Source: Novosphingobium sp. NDB2Meth1
Lineage (GTDB): Bacteria; Pseudomonadota; Alphaproteobacteria; Sphingomonadales; Sphingomonadaceae
Assembly (NCBI RefSeq): GCF_900117425.1
Contig: NZ_FPEH01000015.1
Location: forward strand, 434,001 to 498,000
Reading direction: 5' to 3'
Length of the DNA: 64,000 bases
In this document: positions 36,393 to 44,754 of the stretch, one piece after another
How positions within the stretch are numbered: position 1 is the first letter of the stretch
How the letters are laid out: every line of letters starts with the position of its first letter
Translations under genes and position numbers: made by a program
Notes under the pieces: generated by a model
The model's database searches: none
The model's input: only the letters and a program-made list of their open reading frames with translations
What the model was told of the DNA's origin: nothing

Positions 36393-36468
36393 CCGCTCAT
36401 GCTGAGCTTGTCGAAGGATCATGCACGGCCGATGTGCCAGCACCCTTCGACAAGCTCAGGGTGAGCGG
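36393..36468. repeat. REP-like inverted repeat between edd and glk
   Basis: Two 25-base arms, 36393-36417 and 36444-36468, are reverse complements with two mismatches around CTGAGCTTGTCGAAGG / CCTTCGACAAGCTCAG. The 26-base centre is unpaired. I recognise this motif as a very frequent intergenic repeat in sphingomonads. In an operon it could form an mRNA hairpin that lowers glk relative to edd. Confidence 0.85.
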
Positions 36469-36509
36469 AACAGGGCTGACAAGAGATTACGGGGCAGGGG
36501 AACAGACAC

Positions 36510-37478
36510 ATGCAACTGGTCGCGGTCGATATCGGCGGAACGCACGCCCGCTTTGCCATGGCGGAAGTCGAAGCAGGCCGCGTGACCTCGCTCGGCGAGG
36601 CGGTGACGCTCAAGACGGCCGATCATCCCAGTTTCCAGCTTGCCTGGGAGGAATTCGCGCGCCTTTCCGGGGGCACCTTGCCGCCTGCCGTCGCGATTGC
36701 CGTGGCAGGCCCGGTCGGCGGCGAACTGATCCGCTTCACCAACAATCCCTGGATCATCCGCCCGGCGCTGATCCCCGAAAAGCTCGGCGCGCCGGACTAT
36801 GTCGTGGTCAACGATTTCGCCGCCGTCGCGCATGCTGTGGCGCAGGCGGGCGACGAGCATTTCCTGCACCTTTGCGGCCCCGAAACGCCGCTCCCCGAGG
36901 AAGGCACGATCAGCGTGGTCGGCCCCGGCACTGGTCTTGGCGTCGCGCACTTCTGGCGCGGGGGCGGCGACTACCGGGTCAACCCCACCGAAGGCGGCCA
37001 TATCGACTATGCCCCGCTGGACCGTATCGAGGACGCCATTCTCGCCCGCCTGCGCGGCCGCTACCGCCGCGTCTCGGCGGAGCGCGTGGTATCCGGCCCC
37101 GGCATCGTCGATATCTACGAGACGCTGGCCAGCATCGAAGGCCGCGCCATCGTCTCGCTCACCGACAAGGAACTCTGGACGCTCGGCACGTCCGGTGAAG
37201 ACAGCCTTGCCGCCGCCGCTGTCGACCGCTTCTGCCTCTCGCTCGGCAGCGTCGCCGGCGATCTCGCGCTGGCGCATGGTGCAAGCGCGCTGGTGATGGC
37301 GGGCGGTCTGGGCCTCAGGATCAAGGACACGCTGGTCCGCTCCGGCTTTGCGACACGCTTCACCGCCAAGGGCCGGTTCGAGAGCATGATGGCGGGCATC
37401 CCGGTCAAGCTGATCACCCATCCGCAGCCCGGCTTGTTCGGCGCCGCCGCCGCCTTCGCGCAGGCGCACACGGGGTAG
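36510..37478 (+). CDS. glk: Glucokinase
   Basis: 322 residues. Bacterial glucokinase (ROK-independent Glk) blocks: VAVDIGGTHARFAMAE (phosphate 1), NDFAAVAHAV (catalytic Asp), VVGPGTGLGVAHF (phosphate 2) and PTEGGHIDYAPLD. It phosphorylates glucose so that it can enter the Entner-Doudoroff route. Last gene of the operon; the gap to edd (128 bases) is filled by the inverted repeat. Confidence 0.93.
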   Translation: MQLVAVDIGGTHARFAMAEVEAGRVTSLGEAVTLKTADHPSFQLAWEEFARLSGGTLPPAVAIAVAGPVGGELIRFTNNPWIIRPALIPEKLGAPDYVVVNDFAAVAHAVAQAGDEHFLHLCGPETPLPEEGTISVVGPGTGLGVAHFWRGGGDYRVNPTEGGHIDYAPLDRIEDAILARLRGRYRRVSAERVVSGPGIVDIYETLASIEGRAIVSLTDKELWTLGTSGEDSLAAAAVDRFCLSLGSVAGDLALAHGASALVMAGGLGLRIKDTLVRSGFATRFTAKGRFESMMAGIPVKLITHPQPGLFGAAAAFAQAHTG

Positions 37479-37541
37479 CTGTTGCTTTTATGAGGACCGG
37501 CTGAACCCGCTTGCCAAGGCGGCAAGGCTGGCTTAGCCATG

Positions 37542-37563
37542 CCCTTAACCGAGCGATTAAGGG
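37542..37563 (+). promoter_or_regulatory. Hairpin covering the ribosome site of the enoyl-CoA isomerase gene
   Basis: CCCTTAA (37542-37548) pairs with TTAAGGG (37557-37563), eight-base loop. The right arm overlaps the purine-rich AAGGGAAAG that should serve as ribosome site for ATG 37572, so the hairpin could hinder translation initiation. Confidence 0.4.
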
Positions 37564-37571
37564 AAAGAGCG

Positions 37572-38354
37572 ATGTCCTACGAAACGATCCGTGTCGAAAA
37601 TCTGGGCCTTGTCCGCCGCATCGTGCTCAACCGGCCCGAGCGGCTCAATGCCTGCCCGCCCAACATGGCGGTCGAAATCGGCGACGCGCTCTATGATCTC
37701 GAAGGTGCGCGTGCGGTCGTGATCACGGGCGAGGGCCGGGCGTTCTGCTCTGGCGCAGATCTGGCGGCGACCGGCAAGCGCAGCGTTGCGGGCGGTGCGG
37801 GCAGCTACAAGGCGCTGACCGAGCACTACAACCCGATGATCGCCAAGCTCTCGCGCCTCGGCGTGCCGCTGATCACCGCGGTGAACGGCCCCGCTGCCGG
37901 CGTCGGATGCTCGATCGCGTTGATGGGTGATTTCGTTCTCGCAGCGAAGAGCGCCTACTTCCTCCAGGCCTTCGTGAATATCGGCCTCGTGCCCGATGGC
38001 GGCGCCAGCTGGGTGCTGCCGCGCCTCATCGGCAAGTCGCGCGCGCTGCAGATGATGATGCTCGGCGAACGCGTCGGTGCCGAAAAGGCCGAGGAATGGG
38101 GCATGATCTACAAGGCGGTCGACGATGCCGCGCTGATGGACGAGGCCATGGCGCTCGCCGAACGCCTCGCCAATGGCCCCACCGTGGCGCTTGGTGTGAT
38201 GCGCCAGAACGTGGCCCGCGCGCTTGAAACCGATCTGCCTGCCGCGCTACTGATCGAGGCTGAAGGCCAGTGGAAGGCCGGTGACAGTGCCGACGCGGCT
38301 GAGGGCATCAAGGCCTTCCTTGAAAAGCGCAAGGCCGATTTCAAGGGCGTCTGA
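37572..38354 (+). CDS. Enoyl-CoA hydratase/isomerase family protein, PaaG-like
   Basis: 260 residues. Crotonase fold: LNRPERLNACPPNM, FCSGADLAATGKR (oxyanion region) and NGPAAGVGCSIALMGDFVLA. The two glutamates of true enoyl-CoA hydratase are replaced (VNIG and ALQM), while the Asp in LVPDGGASWVLPRLIG is the one used by PaaG-type ring-epoxide/double-bond isomerases. So an isomerase of acyl-CoA, possibly of aromatic origin, is more likely than a hydratase. ATG 37572 is preferred over 37539 for position and homology. csaA follows with no gap. Confidence 0.82.
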   Translation: MSYETIRVENLGLVRRIVLNRPERLNACPPNMAVEIGDALYDLEGARAVVITGEGRAFCSGADLAATGKRSVAGGAGSYKALTEHYNPMIAKLSRLGVPLITAVNGPAAGVGCSIALMGDFVLAAKSAYFLQAFVNIGLVPDGGASWVLPRLIGKSRALQMMMLGERVGAEKAEEWGMIYKAVDDAALMDEAMALAERLANGPTVALGVMRQNVARALETDLPAALLIEAEGQWKAGDSADAAEGIKAFLEKRKADFKGV

Positions 38355-38726
38355 ATGCATCTCGAACATGATCCGGCGGCCCCTGCGGCAGACCTCATCG
38401 GCTTTGATGATTTCCTCAAGGTCGATATCCGCATGGGCACGATCGTGAGCGCCGAGCCCTATCCCGAAGCGAGGAAGCCCAGCCTCAAGCTGGCGATCGA
38501 CTTCGGGGAGGGCATCGGTATCAAGCGTTCAAGCGCGCAGATTGCCGCACTTTATACGCCGGAGGAATTGGTCGGCCGGCAGGTGGCGGCGGTGGTGAAC
38601 TTCCCGCCGCGCCAGATCGGCAAGTTCATGTCCGAGGTGCTGACCGTCGGCTTTCCGGACGAGGAGGGCCGCGTCGTGCTCTTCGCGCCGGACGGCAAGG
38701 TCCCCAACGGCGCGCGGCTGTTCTGA
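38355..38726 (+). CDS. csaA: CsaA-type tRNA-binding / chaperone protein
   Basis: 123 residues. The EMAP/tRNA-binding OB-fold domain is seen in DFLKVDIRMGTIVSAEPYPEARKPSLKLAIDFG and IKRSSAQIAALYTPEELVGRQVAAVVNFPPRQIG. CsaA proteins bind tRNA and act as export-linked chaperones. It starts right after the preceding stop codon, so the two are cotranscribed. Confidence 0.88.
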   Translation: MHLEHDPAAPAADLIGFDDFLKVDIRMGTIVSAEPYPEARKPSLKLAIDFGEGIGIKRSSAQIAALYTPEELVGRQVAAVVNFPPRQIGKFMSEVLTVGFPDEEGRVVLFAPDGKVPNGARLF

Positions 38727-38915
38727 CCGCGCAGGCGGTGCCTGCCGCCATTTTCCTACATCGCGGGTTTGTGGCATGGCCGCAGCAAGCCGACCTCGCG
38801 TCAGCTGCGCTCTTTGACATCGTTCGCAGCGCGTCAGCGCCTTTTTGCGCAAATGCGTCAACTTGTCGCTTTTCGCGAAGATAGCATAGCAAATTCAAGA
38901 GTTTGAGGGGCTCTC

Positions 38916-38942
38916 ACAAAAGCGACACACTGTCGCTTTTGT
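38916..38942. terminator. Strong bidirectional terminator hairpin between csaA and aroB
   Basis: ACAAAAGCGACA (38916-38927) and TGTCGCTTTTGT (38931-38942) form a perfect 12-bp stem with loop CAC. Convergent genes lie on either side; for aroB it is 26 bases past the stop. Rest of the 240-bp gap 38727-38967 shows only a shorter copy of TGTCGCTTTT near 38866 and no gene. Confidence 0.75.
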
Positions 38943-38967
38943 CGCCTTTCGCAAGGTTCCGGCCTCG

Positions 38968-40077
38968 TCAGCCCCGCGCCAGTTCCGCATCGAGAAACGC
39001 GGCGACATCCGCCAGATCGACGTCCTTGGCGAGGAACGTCTCGCCGATCCCGCGCATCAGCAGGAAGGGCAGGGTGCCCGCGTCCATCTTCTTGTCGTGC
39101 AGCATGTGCGCGGTGAGCTTGCCTCCATCACAGTCCATGCCGAGCGCCGGGAGCGAAGCAGGGAGGCCCGCCGCCGCGATATGCGCCGCCACGCGCTCCG
39201 CGTCCTGACCATGCATCAGCCCGCGCCGCACCGAATAGCGCGCCGCCAGCACCATGCCGAGCGCGACGCCTTCGCCGTGGAGCAGGCGGTCCGAAAATCC
39301 CGTTTCGGCCTCGAGCGCATGGCCGAAGGTGTGGCCAAGGTTGAGCAGCGCGCGCAGGCCCAGCGTTTCCTTCTCGTCTGCCGCGACGATCCGCGCCTTG
39401 GCCGCGACGCTCGTGGCAATCGCATGCTCGCGCGCCGCCGGGTCGCCAGCGAGCAGCGCGGTGCCGTGCGCCTCGCACCAGTCGAAGAACGCCGCGTCGT
39501 CGATCAGGCCGTACTTCACCACTTCGGCATAGCCCGCGCGGGTCTCGCGCGGCGGCAGCGTATCGAGCGCAAGCGGATCGGCCAGCACCAGCACCGGCTG
39601 ATGGAATGCACCGACCAGGTTCTTGCCCGCGCCGGTGTTGATCGCGGTCTTGCCGCCGACGCTCGAATCGACTTGCGCGAGCAAGGTCGTCGGCATTTGG
39701 ATGAAGCCGCAGCCGCGCTTGACCATCGAGGCGGCGAAACCGGTCAGGTCGCCGATCACCCCGCCGCCCAGCGCGATCACGCTGTCCTTGCGTTCGACGC
39801 CTTGCTCGAGCAGCCAGTCCACGGTCCGGGCGAGGTATTCCCAGCTCTTGGTTGTTTCGCCCGCCGGAAGGACCAGCCACGCGCTGGCGATGCCCTCGGC
39901 AGCTAGCGAAGCCTTGACCGTCTCACGCCACGCTGCAGCGACGCGCTCGTCGGTGACCACCGCGACCTTGCCGCCCCGGATGAACGGGCGGCAGTGCCGG
40001 CCGGCAGCGGCCAGCAGTCCGGTTTCGATCCGCACCTCGTAAGGCGCACCGGCGATGTTGACGGGGATCACAGCCAT
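38968..40077 (-). CDS. aroB: 3-dehydroquinate synthase
   Basis: 369 residues. Conserved blocks: ALGGGVIGDLTGFAAS (NAD site), TTLLAQVDSSVGGKTAIN, GYAEVVKYGLI, and LNLGHTFGHALE with metal ligands. It carries out the second step of the shikimate pathway. It overlaps the end of aroK by ten bases; both are on the minus strand, aroK first. Confidence 0.95.
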   Translation of the reverse strand: MAVIPVNIAGAPYEVRIETGLLAAAGRHCRPFIRGGKVAVVTDERVAAAWRETVKASLAAEGIASAWLVLPAGETTKSWEYLARTVDWLLEQGVERKDSVIALGGGVIGDLTGFAASMVKRGCGFIQMPTTLLAQVDSSVGGKTAINTGAGKNLVGAFHQPVLVLADPLALDTLPPRETRAGYAEVVKYGLIDDAAFFDWCEAHGTALLAGDPAAREHAIATSVAAKARIVAADEKETLGLRALLNLGHTFGHALEAETGFSDRLLHGEGVALGMVLAARYSVRRGLMHGQDAERVAAHIAAAGLPASLPALGMDCDGGKLTAHMLHDKKMDAGTLPFLLMRGIGETFLAKDVDLADVAAFLDAELARG

Positions 40078-40649
40078 GCGTCGATTGCCTTCAGGATGGT
40101 CATCGCGGTCGCCTGATGAGGCTGGTTGCCGCTCTTCACGTGGATCGGCGCCTCGGCATAAGCCGGTCCGCGCTCGGCCTTGAGCTTGGTCAGGATCTCG
40201 CGCGGGTTGCCGTTCTTGAGCAGCGGACGATTGCCCTTGCGCCCGACGCGCGCGACCAGCGTATCGACATCGCTGTCGAGCCAGACCGCGATGGCGCGGC
40301 TGAGGATCAGGGCGCGGGTCTCGGGATCGACGAAGGCGCCGCCGCCGGTCGCCAGCACGCGCCGTTCGTGCGCGCCGTCCTCGCCGACCAGCCGCGCGAT
40401 CACCCGGCGCTCGCCGCTGCGGAAATAGGGCTCGCCGAACTGCGCGAAGATCTCGGGGATCGACATCTGCGCCGCCCTCTCGATCTCCTCGTCGGCATCG
40501 CAGAACGGCACGTTCAGCATCGCGGCGAGGCGGCGGCCCACGGTCGTCTTGCCCACGCCCATCATCCCGACCAGCACGATCGGGCGATCGATGCGGGCCG
40601 CCAGCCGCTGGATTGCGGCATTCGGAGAGGCGGGTTCGTCGTGGTCCAT
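40068..40649 (-). CDS. aroK: Shikimate kinase
   Basis: 193 residues. Walker A GMMGVGKTTVGRRLA, the shikimate-binding DADEEIE and FAQFGEPYFRSGER, and the ATGGGAF loop. ATG 40649 is taken because the stretch upstream in frame has no homology and runs into the divergent small gene. Pairs with aroB in a two-gene operon. Confidence 0.93.
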   Translation of the reverse strand: MDHDEPASPNAAIQRLAARIDRPIVLVGMMGVGKTTVGRRLAAMLNVPFCDADEEIERAAQMSIPEIFAQFGEPYFRSGERRVIARLVGEDGAHERRVLATGGGAFVDPETRALILSRAIAVWLDSDVDTLVARVGRKGNRPLLKNGNPREILTKLKAERGPAYAEAPIHVKSGNQPHQATAMTILKAIDAWL

Positions 40650-40742
40650 TGCCGCGCCGCCTATAGTTGCGCTAGTGCCCAGTGCAAGAGCCGTCGCCCT
40701 CCCGCTTTTGCGCGCGGAGCAAACGGCCGCGGGAGCGAATTG

Positions 40743-40883
40743 GTGAAGGCACGAGTTCTGGCAGTCTGCGTCCTCTTGGTGGTGGTGGCGATATTGGCTT
40801 TGGCATGGATCATGGGGGATACGCAGCCGACGCGCTGGATCGAGACGCCCGTCGCGGCGCCGAGTGCAAAGGCTCCCGCATGA
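40743..40883 (+). CDS. 46-residue membrane-anchored peptide
   Basis: Small gene below usual length cut-offs. GTG 40743 (or TTG 40740) to TGA 40881-40883. Residues 4-23 (RVLAVCVLLVVVAILALAWI) form one strongly hydrophobic helix; the C-terminus is a short hydrophilic tail with TRWIETP. Its stop overlaps the next ATG (ATGA), so it is translationally coupled to the 629-residue protein. Function unknown. Divergent from aroK with a 93-bp shared promoter region. Confidence 0.6.
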   Translation: MKARVLAVCVLLVVVAILALAWIMGDTQPTRWIETPVAAPSAKAPA

Positions 40884-42769
40884 CAATTCGCGGCGTTCGC
40901 CTTGCGGTGCTGACTTGCGCGGCGATCGGTGCGCTCTCCGCCATCGCTGTCACGGCGCAGGAATCGCTGCTGCCGCCGGGGTTTGACGACAAACCGGCTG
41001 CTTCGTCGCGCAAGCCGCAGACCGCGCCGCGTCCGGCCGCGAGCAGCGCGGCGCCCTCGGCCAAGCCATCGGCGCCCGCCACGATTACCGTGCAGCGCCC
41101 GTCGTCCTCGCCCACCCCGCAGGTCGTTGCGGTTCCGCAGGTGCAGCCTGCGCCGGGCGCGCCCGCACCGGCGGTTCCGGTCGCAGGGAACAGCCTTGCG
41201 GACATCGATCCGGCGCTGATCGACCAGCTCATCGCCAGCGCCAAGCCCAAGGCCGATATTCCCCCGCAGGCCCAGCGCAGCCTGTCGCGCGTCGGCTTCT
41301 TCGATCAGGCGGACGGCGGTTTCCCGGCGGTTTCGAGCCACTATCTCAACGGCCCCTTCGTTGCCGGGCTGTTGACCGCCATGCGCGGCGATTTCGTCTC
41401 GCGCTGGGGGCACATCCTGCTCCGCCGCGCGCTGGCGAGCCGGCTTGATACCCCCGTCGGGATGAACGGGGCAGACTGGGCGGCGCTCCGGGCCAACGTG
41501 TTGCTGCGCATGGGCGAGGCCGATGCCGCGCGCGCGCTGGTGCAGGAAGTCGACAGCGGGTTCTACAGCAGGACGCTGGAAGACGCCGCGATGGGCAGCT
41601 TCCTCGCCACCGCCGATCCGGTGGGCCTGTGCCCGATCACCGCTTTGACGGCGGCGGGAAGGCCGGGCTGGGATTGGACACTGACCCGCGCGATCTGCAC
41701 CGCTTTCACCGGCGGGGAGGGCGCGCCCGCGCTTGCGGTGCTCGACAATGCGATGCGCAAGGGCACTGCGCCCAAGATCGATATCCTGCTGGCCCAGAAG
41801 TTCGCGGGAGCAGCCAGTCAGGGCCACCGCGCGGTGAAGATCGAGTGGGCGGGCGTAGACAGCCTGACACCGTGGCGTACGGGGCTCGCCCTCGCCACCG
41901 GGCTCGAGCCGCCCGAGGCGCTGCGCAGAAAAGCTGGCGCGGCCTATGCCGTCCTCGCGGTGCGCGCGCCGATGCTCCCCCTCGCTGCCCGCGCCGAGGC
42001 CGCCGATATCGCCGCCGAACGCGGAATTCTCTCGGCCGCCGCGATGGTCGATCTCTACAGCGAGATCCACGCGCTGGACGAGCCCGACAAGACCTGGGGC
42101 CCGCTCGCCGATACGCTGCGCAGCGCCTATCTCGCCGCCGACGTGGCCGACCGCCTCTCCGCCATCCGCAGTCTGTGGGGCGATGCGAGCGATCCGGACC
42201 GCGCCTATTCGCGCCTCGTGCTGACCGCCTACGCCTCGGCCCGGATCACCCCGAGTGCGGACCTTTCGGGCGATGCCAAGGGTCTGATCGCCTCGATGCT
42301 GACGGCAGGGCTTGATCGCAATGCGGTTCGCTGGGCCAGTATGGTTCCCGTCGGCAGCGAGGCCTGGGGCCTGCTCGCCCTGTCTGCACCCGCGAAGTCT
42401 GCCGCGATCAGTGCCGATACGCTGGCTACCTTCCAATCGGATGATACCAGCACCGGCGGTCTGCGCTCGCGCTTCCTGTTGGCGGGGCTGATGGGGCTTG
42501 GCCGGGTCGATCCGGCAACGGCGCGCCGGGTTGCCGGTGACCTCAAGGTCGATTTCGCTCGTCAGACCCGGTGGACCCGCGCCATCGATTCCGCCGCCGC
42601 CTCGCAGAACCCGATGCTGGTGGCTTTGCTCGCCGGGTTCGGCATGCAGGGGACGGGCTGGGACAAGATGACGCCGCTGCATCTCTACCACATCGTCGCC
42701 GCGCTGCGCCGGGCGGGCCTTGAAGGCGAAGCGCGGATGATCGCGGCGGAGGCCGTGGCGCGGGTCTGA
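40880..42769 (+). CDS. Large secreted/anchored hypothetical protein (sphingomonad-type)
   Basis: 629 residues. N-terminal hydrophobic signal or anchor (VRLAVLTCAAIGALSAIAV), then a long Pro/Ala/Ser-rich linker (about residues 35-110) and an alanine-rich helical domain to the end, without a motif I recognise. The helical repeats (e.g. EADAARALVQEV, LEGEARMIAAEAVARV) recall TPR/Sel1-like solenoids but do not match a consensus. Between aroKB and xerD it is cotranscribed with the small peptide. Role unknown; envelope scaffold is a guess. Confidence 0.7.
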   Translation: MTIRGVRLAVLTCAAIGALSAIAVTAQESLLPPGFDDKPAASSRKPQTAPRPAASSAAPSAKPSAPATITVQRPSSSPTPQVVAVPQVQPAPGAPAPAVPVAGNSLADIDPALIDQLIASAKPKADIPPQAQRSLSRVGFFDQADGGFPAVSSHYLNGPFVAGLLTAMRGDFVSRWGHILLRRALASRLDTPVGMNGADWAALRANVLLRMGEADAARALVQEVDSGFYSRTLEDAAMGSFLATADPVGLCPITALTAAGRPGWDWTLTRAICTAFTGGEGAPALAVLDNAMRKGTAPKIDILLAQKFAGAASQGHRAVKIEWAGVDSLTPWRTGLALATGLEPPEALRRKAGAAYAVLAVRAPMLPLAARAEAADIAAERGILSAAAMVDLYSEIHALDEPDKTWGPLADTLRSAYLAADVADRLSAIRSLWGDASDPDRAYSRLVLTAYASARITPSADLSGDAKGLIASMLTAGLDRNAVRWASMVPVGSEAWGLLALSAPAKSAAISADTLATFQSDDTSTGGLRSRFLLAGLMGLGRVDPATARRVAGDLKVDFARQTRWTRAIDSAAASQNPMLVALLAGFGMQGTGWDKMTPLHLYHIVAALRRAGLEGEARMIAAEAVARV

Positions 42770-42773
42770 TCGG

Positions 42774-43682
42774 GTGAGCGATCCGATCGCCGCCTTTCTC
42801 GCCATGCTTGCCGCCGAACGCGGTGCCGCCGCCAATACCATCGCCGCCTATGGCCGCGACCTGCACGCGGCGCGCGAGGTCATCGGCGATCTCGTGATGG
42901 CTGACAGCGATGCGCTGGCCGGTCTTGCCGAAGCCTGGCGTGATCTGGCTCCCTCCAGCCTCGCCCGCAAGTCCTCTGCGCTGCGGCAGTTCTACGGCTT
43001 CCTTGCCGACGAAGGCCTGCGCGACGACGACCCTTCTGCCGCGCTCCCGCGACCGCGCACCCGGCGTCCCCTGCCGCGCTTGCTGGGGCACGGCGAGATC
43101 GGTGCGCTGTTTGCGCTTGCCGAGCGCGAAGCCGCATCGGGGGAGGGCGCGCGCATGCTGGCGCTGCTTGAATTGCTCTACGGTTCCGGATTGCGCGCAA
43201 CCGAACTCGTTTCGCTCCCGCTGGCCGCGGTCCCGCGCGATGCGCCGTTCCTGATGATCACGGGAAAGGGCGGGCAGCAACGCATGGTGCCGGTCAGCGC
43301 GCGGGCCAGTGCGGCGCTGTCGGCTTGGCTGGCGCTGCGACCCAAGGGTGGGCGCTGGGTGTTTCCCAGTCCGCGCGGCGGCCATTTGACCCGCGTACGC
43401 CTGTTCCAGCTGCTGCGCGGTCTGGCGCTCAGGGCCGGGCTCGATCCGGAAAAGGTCAGCCCGCACGTGCTGCGCCATGCCTTTGCCACCCACCTTCTGG
43501 AGGGCGGGGCGGACCTGCGTGTACTGCAGACCCTGCTCGGCCATGCCGATATCGCAACGACCCAGATCTACACCCATGTCGACGCCGCGCGGCTCGTGGC
43601 GCTGGTGAACAGCCGCCATCCCCTTGGCCAAGTGGCGCAAAACCCGGCGCCAGAGGTTGACCCGGCGGCCTGCCAGTCCTAG
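42774..43682 (+). CDS. xerD: Tyrosine recombinase XerD (dif resolution)
   Basis: 302 residues. Core-binding N-domain, then the catalytic set Arg141 (GSGLRATELVSL), Lys165, His231 and Arg234 (HVLRHAFATHLL), His257 (LLGHADIATTQ) and Tyr266 (IYTHVD). The length and HAFATHLLEGGADLR form are XerC/XerD, not phage integrase. It resolves chromosome dimers at dif with its partner and FtsK. GTG start four bases after the previous gene. Assigned to XerD rather than XerC by general resemblance only. Confidence 0.88.
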   Translation: MSDPIAAFLAMLAAERGAAANTIAAYGRDLHAAREVIGDLVMADSDALAGLAEAWRDLAPSSLARKSSALRQFYGFLADEGLRDDDPSAALPRPRTRRPLPRLLGHGEIGALFALAEREAASGEGARMLALLELLYGSGLRATELVSLPLAAVPRDAPFLMITGKGGQQRMVPVSARASAALSAWLALRPKGGRWVFPSPRGGHLTRVRLFQLLRGLALRAGLDPEKVSPHVLRHAFATHLLEGGADLRVLQTLLGHADIATTQIYTHVDAARLVALVNSRHPLGQVAQNPAPEVDPAACQS

Positions 43683-43692
43683 CGCGGCGCGG

Positions 43693-44637
43693 ATGATTTC
43701 CTATCTCGAATTCGAAAAGCCGATCGCCGCGCTCGAGGCGCGCATCGCCGAGCTGCGCGAAACCGCGCAGACGGGTGCGCTCGACATCACGTCCGAGATC
43801 CGCCGGCTCGAGGCCAAGTCCGCCGAGCTTCTTGCCAGCACTTATCGTTCGCTGACGCCGTGGCAGAAGACGCAAGTCGCGCGCCATCCTTCGCGCCCGC
43901 ATTTCCGCGACTATGTGAGCAAGGCCTTCACCGATTTCATGCCGCTGGGCGGGGACCGCAAGTTCGGCGAGGATCACGCGATTGTCGGCGGGTTCGCCAC
44001 GCTCGAAGGCCGCGCGGTCATGCTGATCGGGCACGAAAAGGGCCACGACACGCAGAGCCGCATCCGCCACAACTTCGGCATGGGCAAGCCCGAAGGCTAC
44101 CGCAAGGCGGTGCGCCTGATGGAGCTGGCGAGCCGGTATGGCCTGCCGGTCGTCACGTTGGTCGATACGTCGGGCGCATTCCCGGGCGTCGAGGCGGAAG
44201 AACGCGGCCAGGCAGAAGCGATTGCCCGCAGCACCGAAGCCTGCCTTGCGCTTGGCGTGCCGATGGTCGCTGCGATCGTCGGTGAAGGCGGTTCGGGCGG
44301 CGCGGTGGCGCTGGCGAGCGCCGAGCGCGTGCTGATGTTCGAGCACGCGGTCTACTCGGTGATCTCGCCCGAAGGTTGCGCCTCGATCCTCTGGCGCACA
44401 GCCGAGAAGGCCCCCGAAGCGGCTGAGGCCATGCGGATGACGGCGCAGGACCTCCTGGGGCTCGGCGTGATCGATCGCATCGTGCCCGAGCCGGTCGGCG
44501 GCGCGCATCGTGATCCGGCTGCGGCCGCGATGGCGCTGGGCAGCGCGATTTCCGCAGAGCTGACCGCACTGGCCGGCAAACCCGCCGATACGCTGCGGGC
44601 CTTGCGCGCCGAACGGTTCCTCCGCATCGGCGGCTGA
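43693..44637 (+). CDS. accA: Acetyl-CoA carboxylase carboxyltransferase subunit alpha
   Basis: 314 residues. Typical AccA: LEFEKPIAALEARIAELR, LTPWQKTQVARHPSRPHFRDY, GHEKGHDTQSRIRHNFGMGKPEGYRKA, and GEGGSGGAVALA. It transfers the carboxyl from biotin to acetyl-CoA with AccD in fatty-acid synthesis. It lies ten bases after xerD. Confidence 0.95.
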   Translation: MISYLEFEKPIAALEARIAELRETAQTGALDITSEIRRLEAKSAELLASTYRSLTPWQKTQVARHPSRPHFRDYVSKAFTDFMPLGGDRKFGEDHAIVGGFATLEGRAVMLIGHEKGHDTQSRIRHNFGMGKPEGYRKAVRLMELASRYGLPVVTLVDTSGAFPGVEAEERGQAEAIARSTEACLALGVPMVAAIVGEGGSGGAVALASAERVLMFEHAVYSVISPEGCASILWRTAEKAPEAAEAMRMTAQDLLGLGVIDRIVPEPVGGAHRDPAAAAMALGSAISAELTALAGKPADTLRALRAERFLRIGG

Positions 44638-44754
44638 CCGGCACAGCCTGCTCTCTTCTCGAAATGCCTCTGGCCTTGCCGCTCCCTGCAAGGCTAGGTT
44701 AGCGTCGCGTCACCGCGGCGCGCGATGCGGCGCTGCGGGCACTGGGGAGAGATC

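Noticed and set aside
42774..43682. Tyrosine recombinase as a sign of a genomic island or prophage
   Set aside because: Length, motif form and position in a housekeeping block with accA indicate XerD. No attachment repeats were seen.
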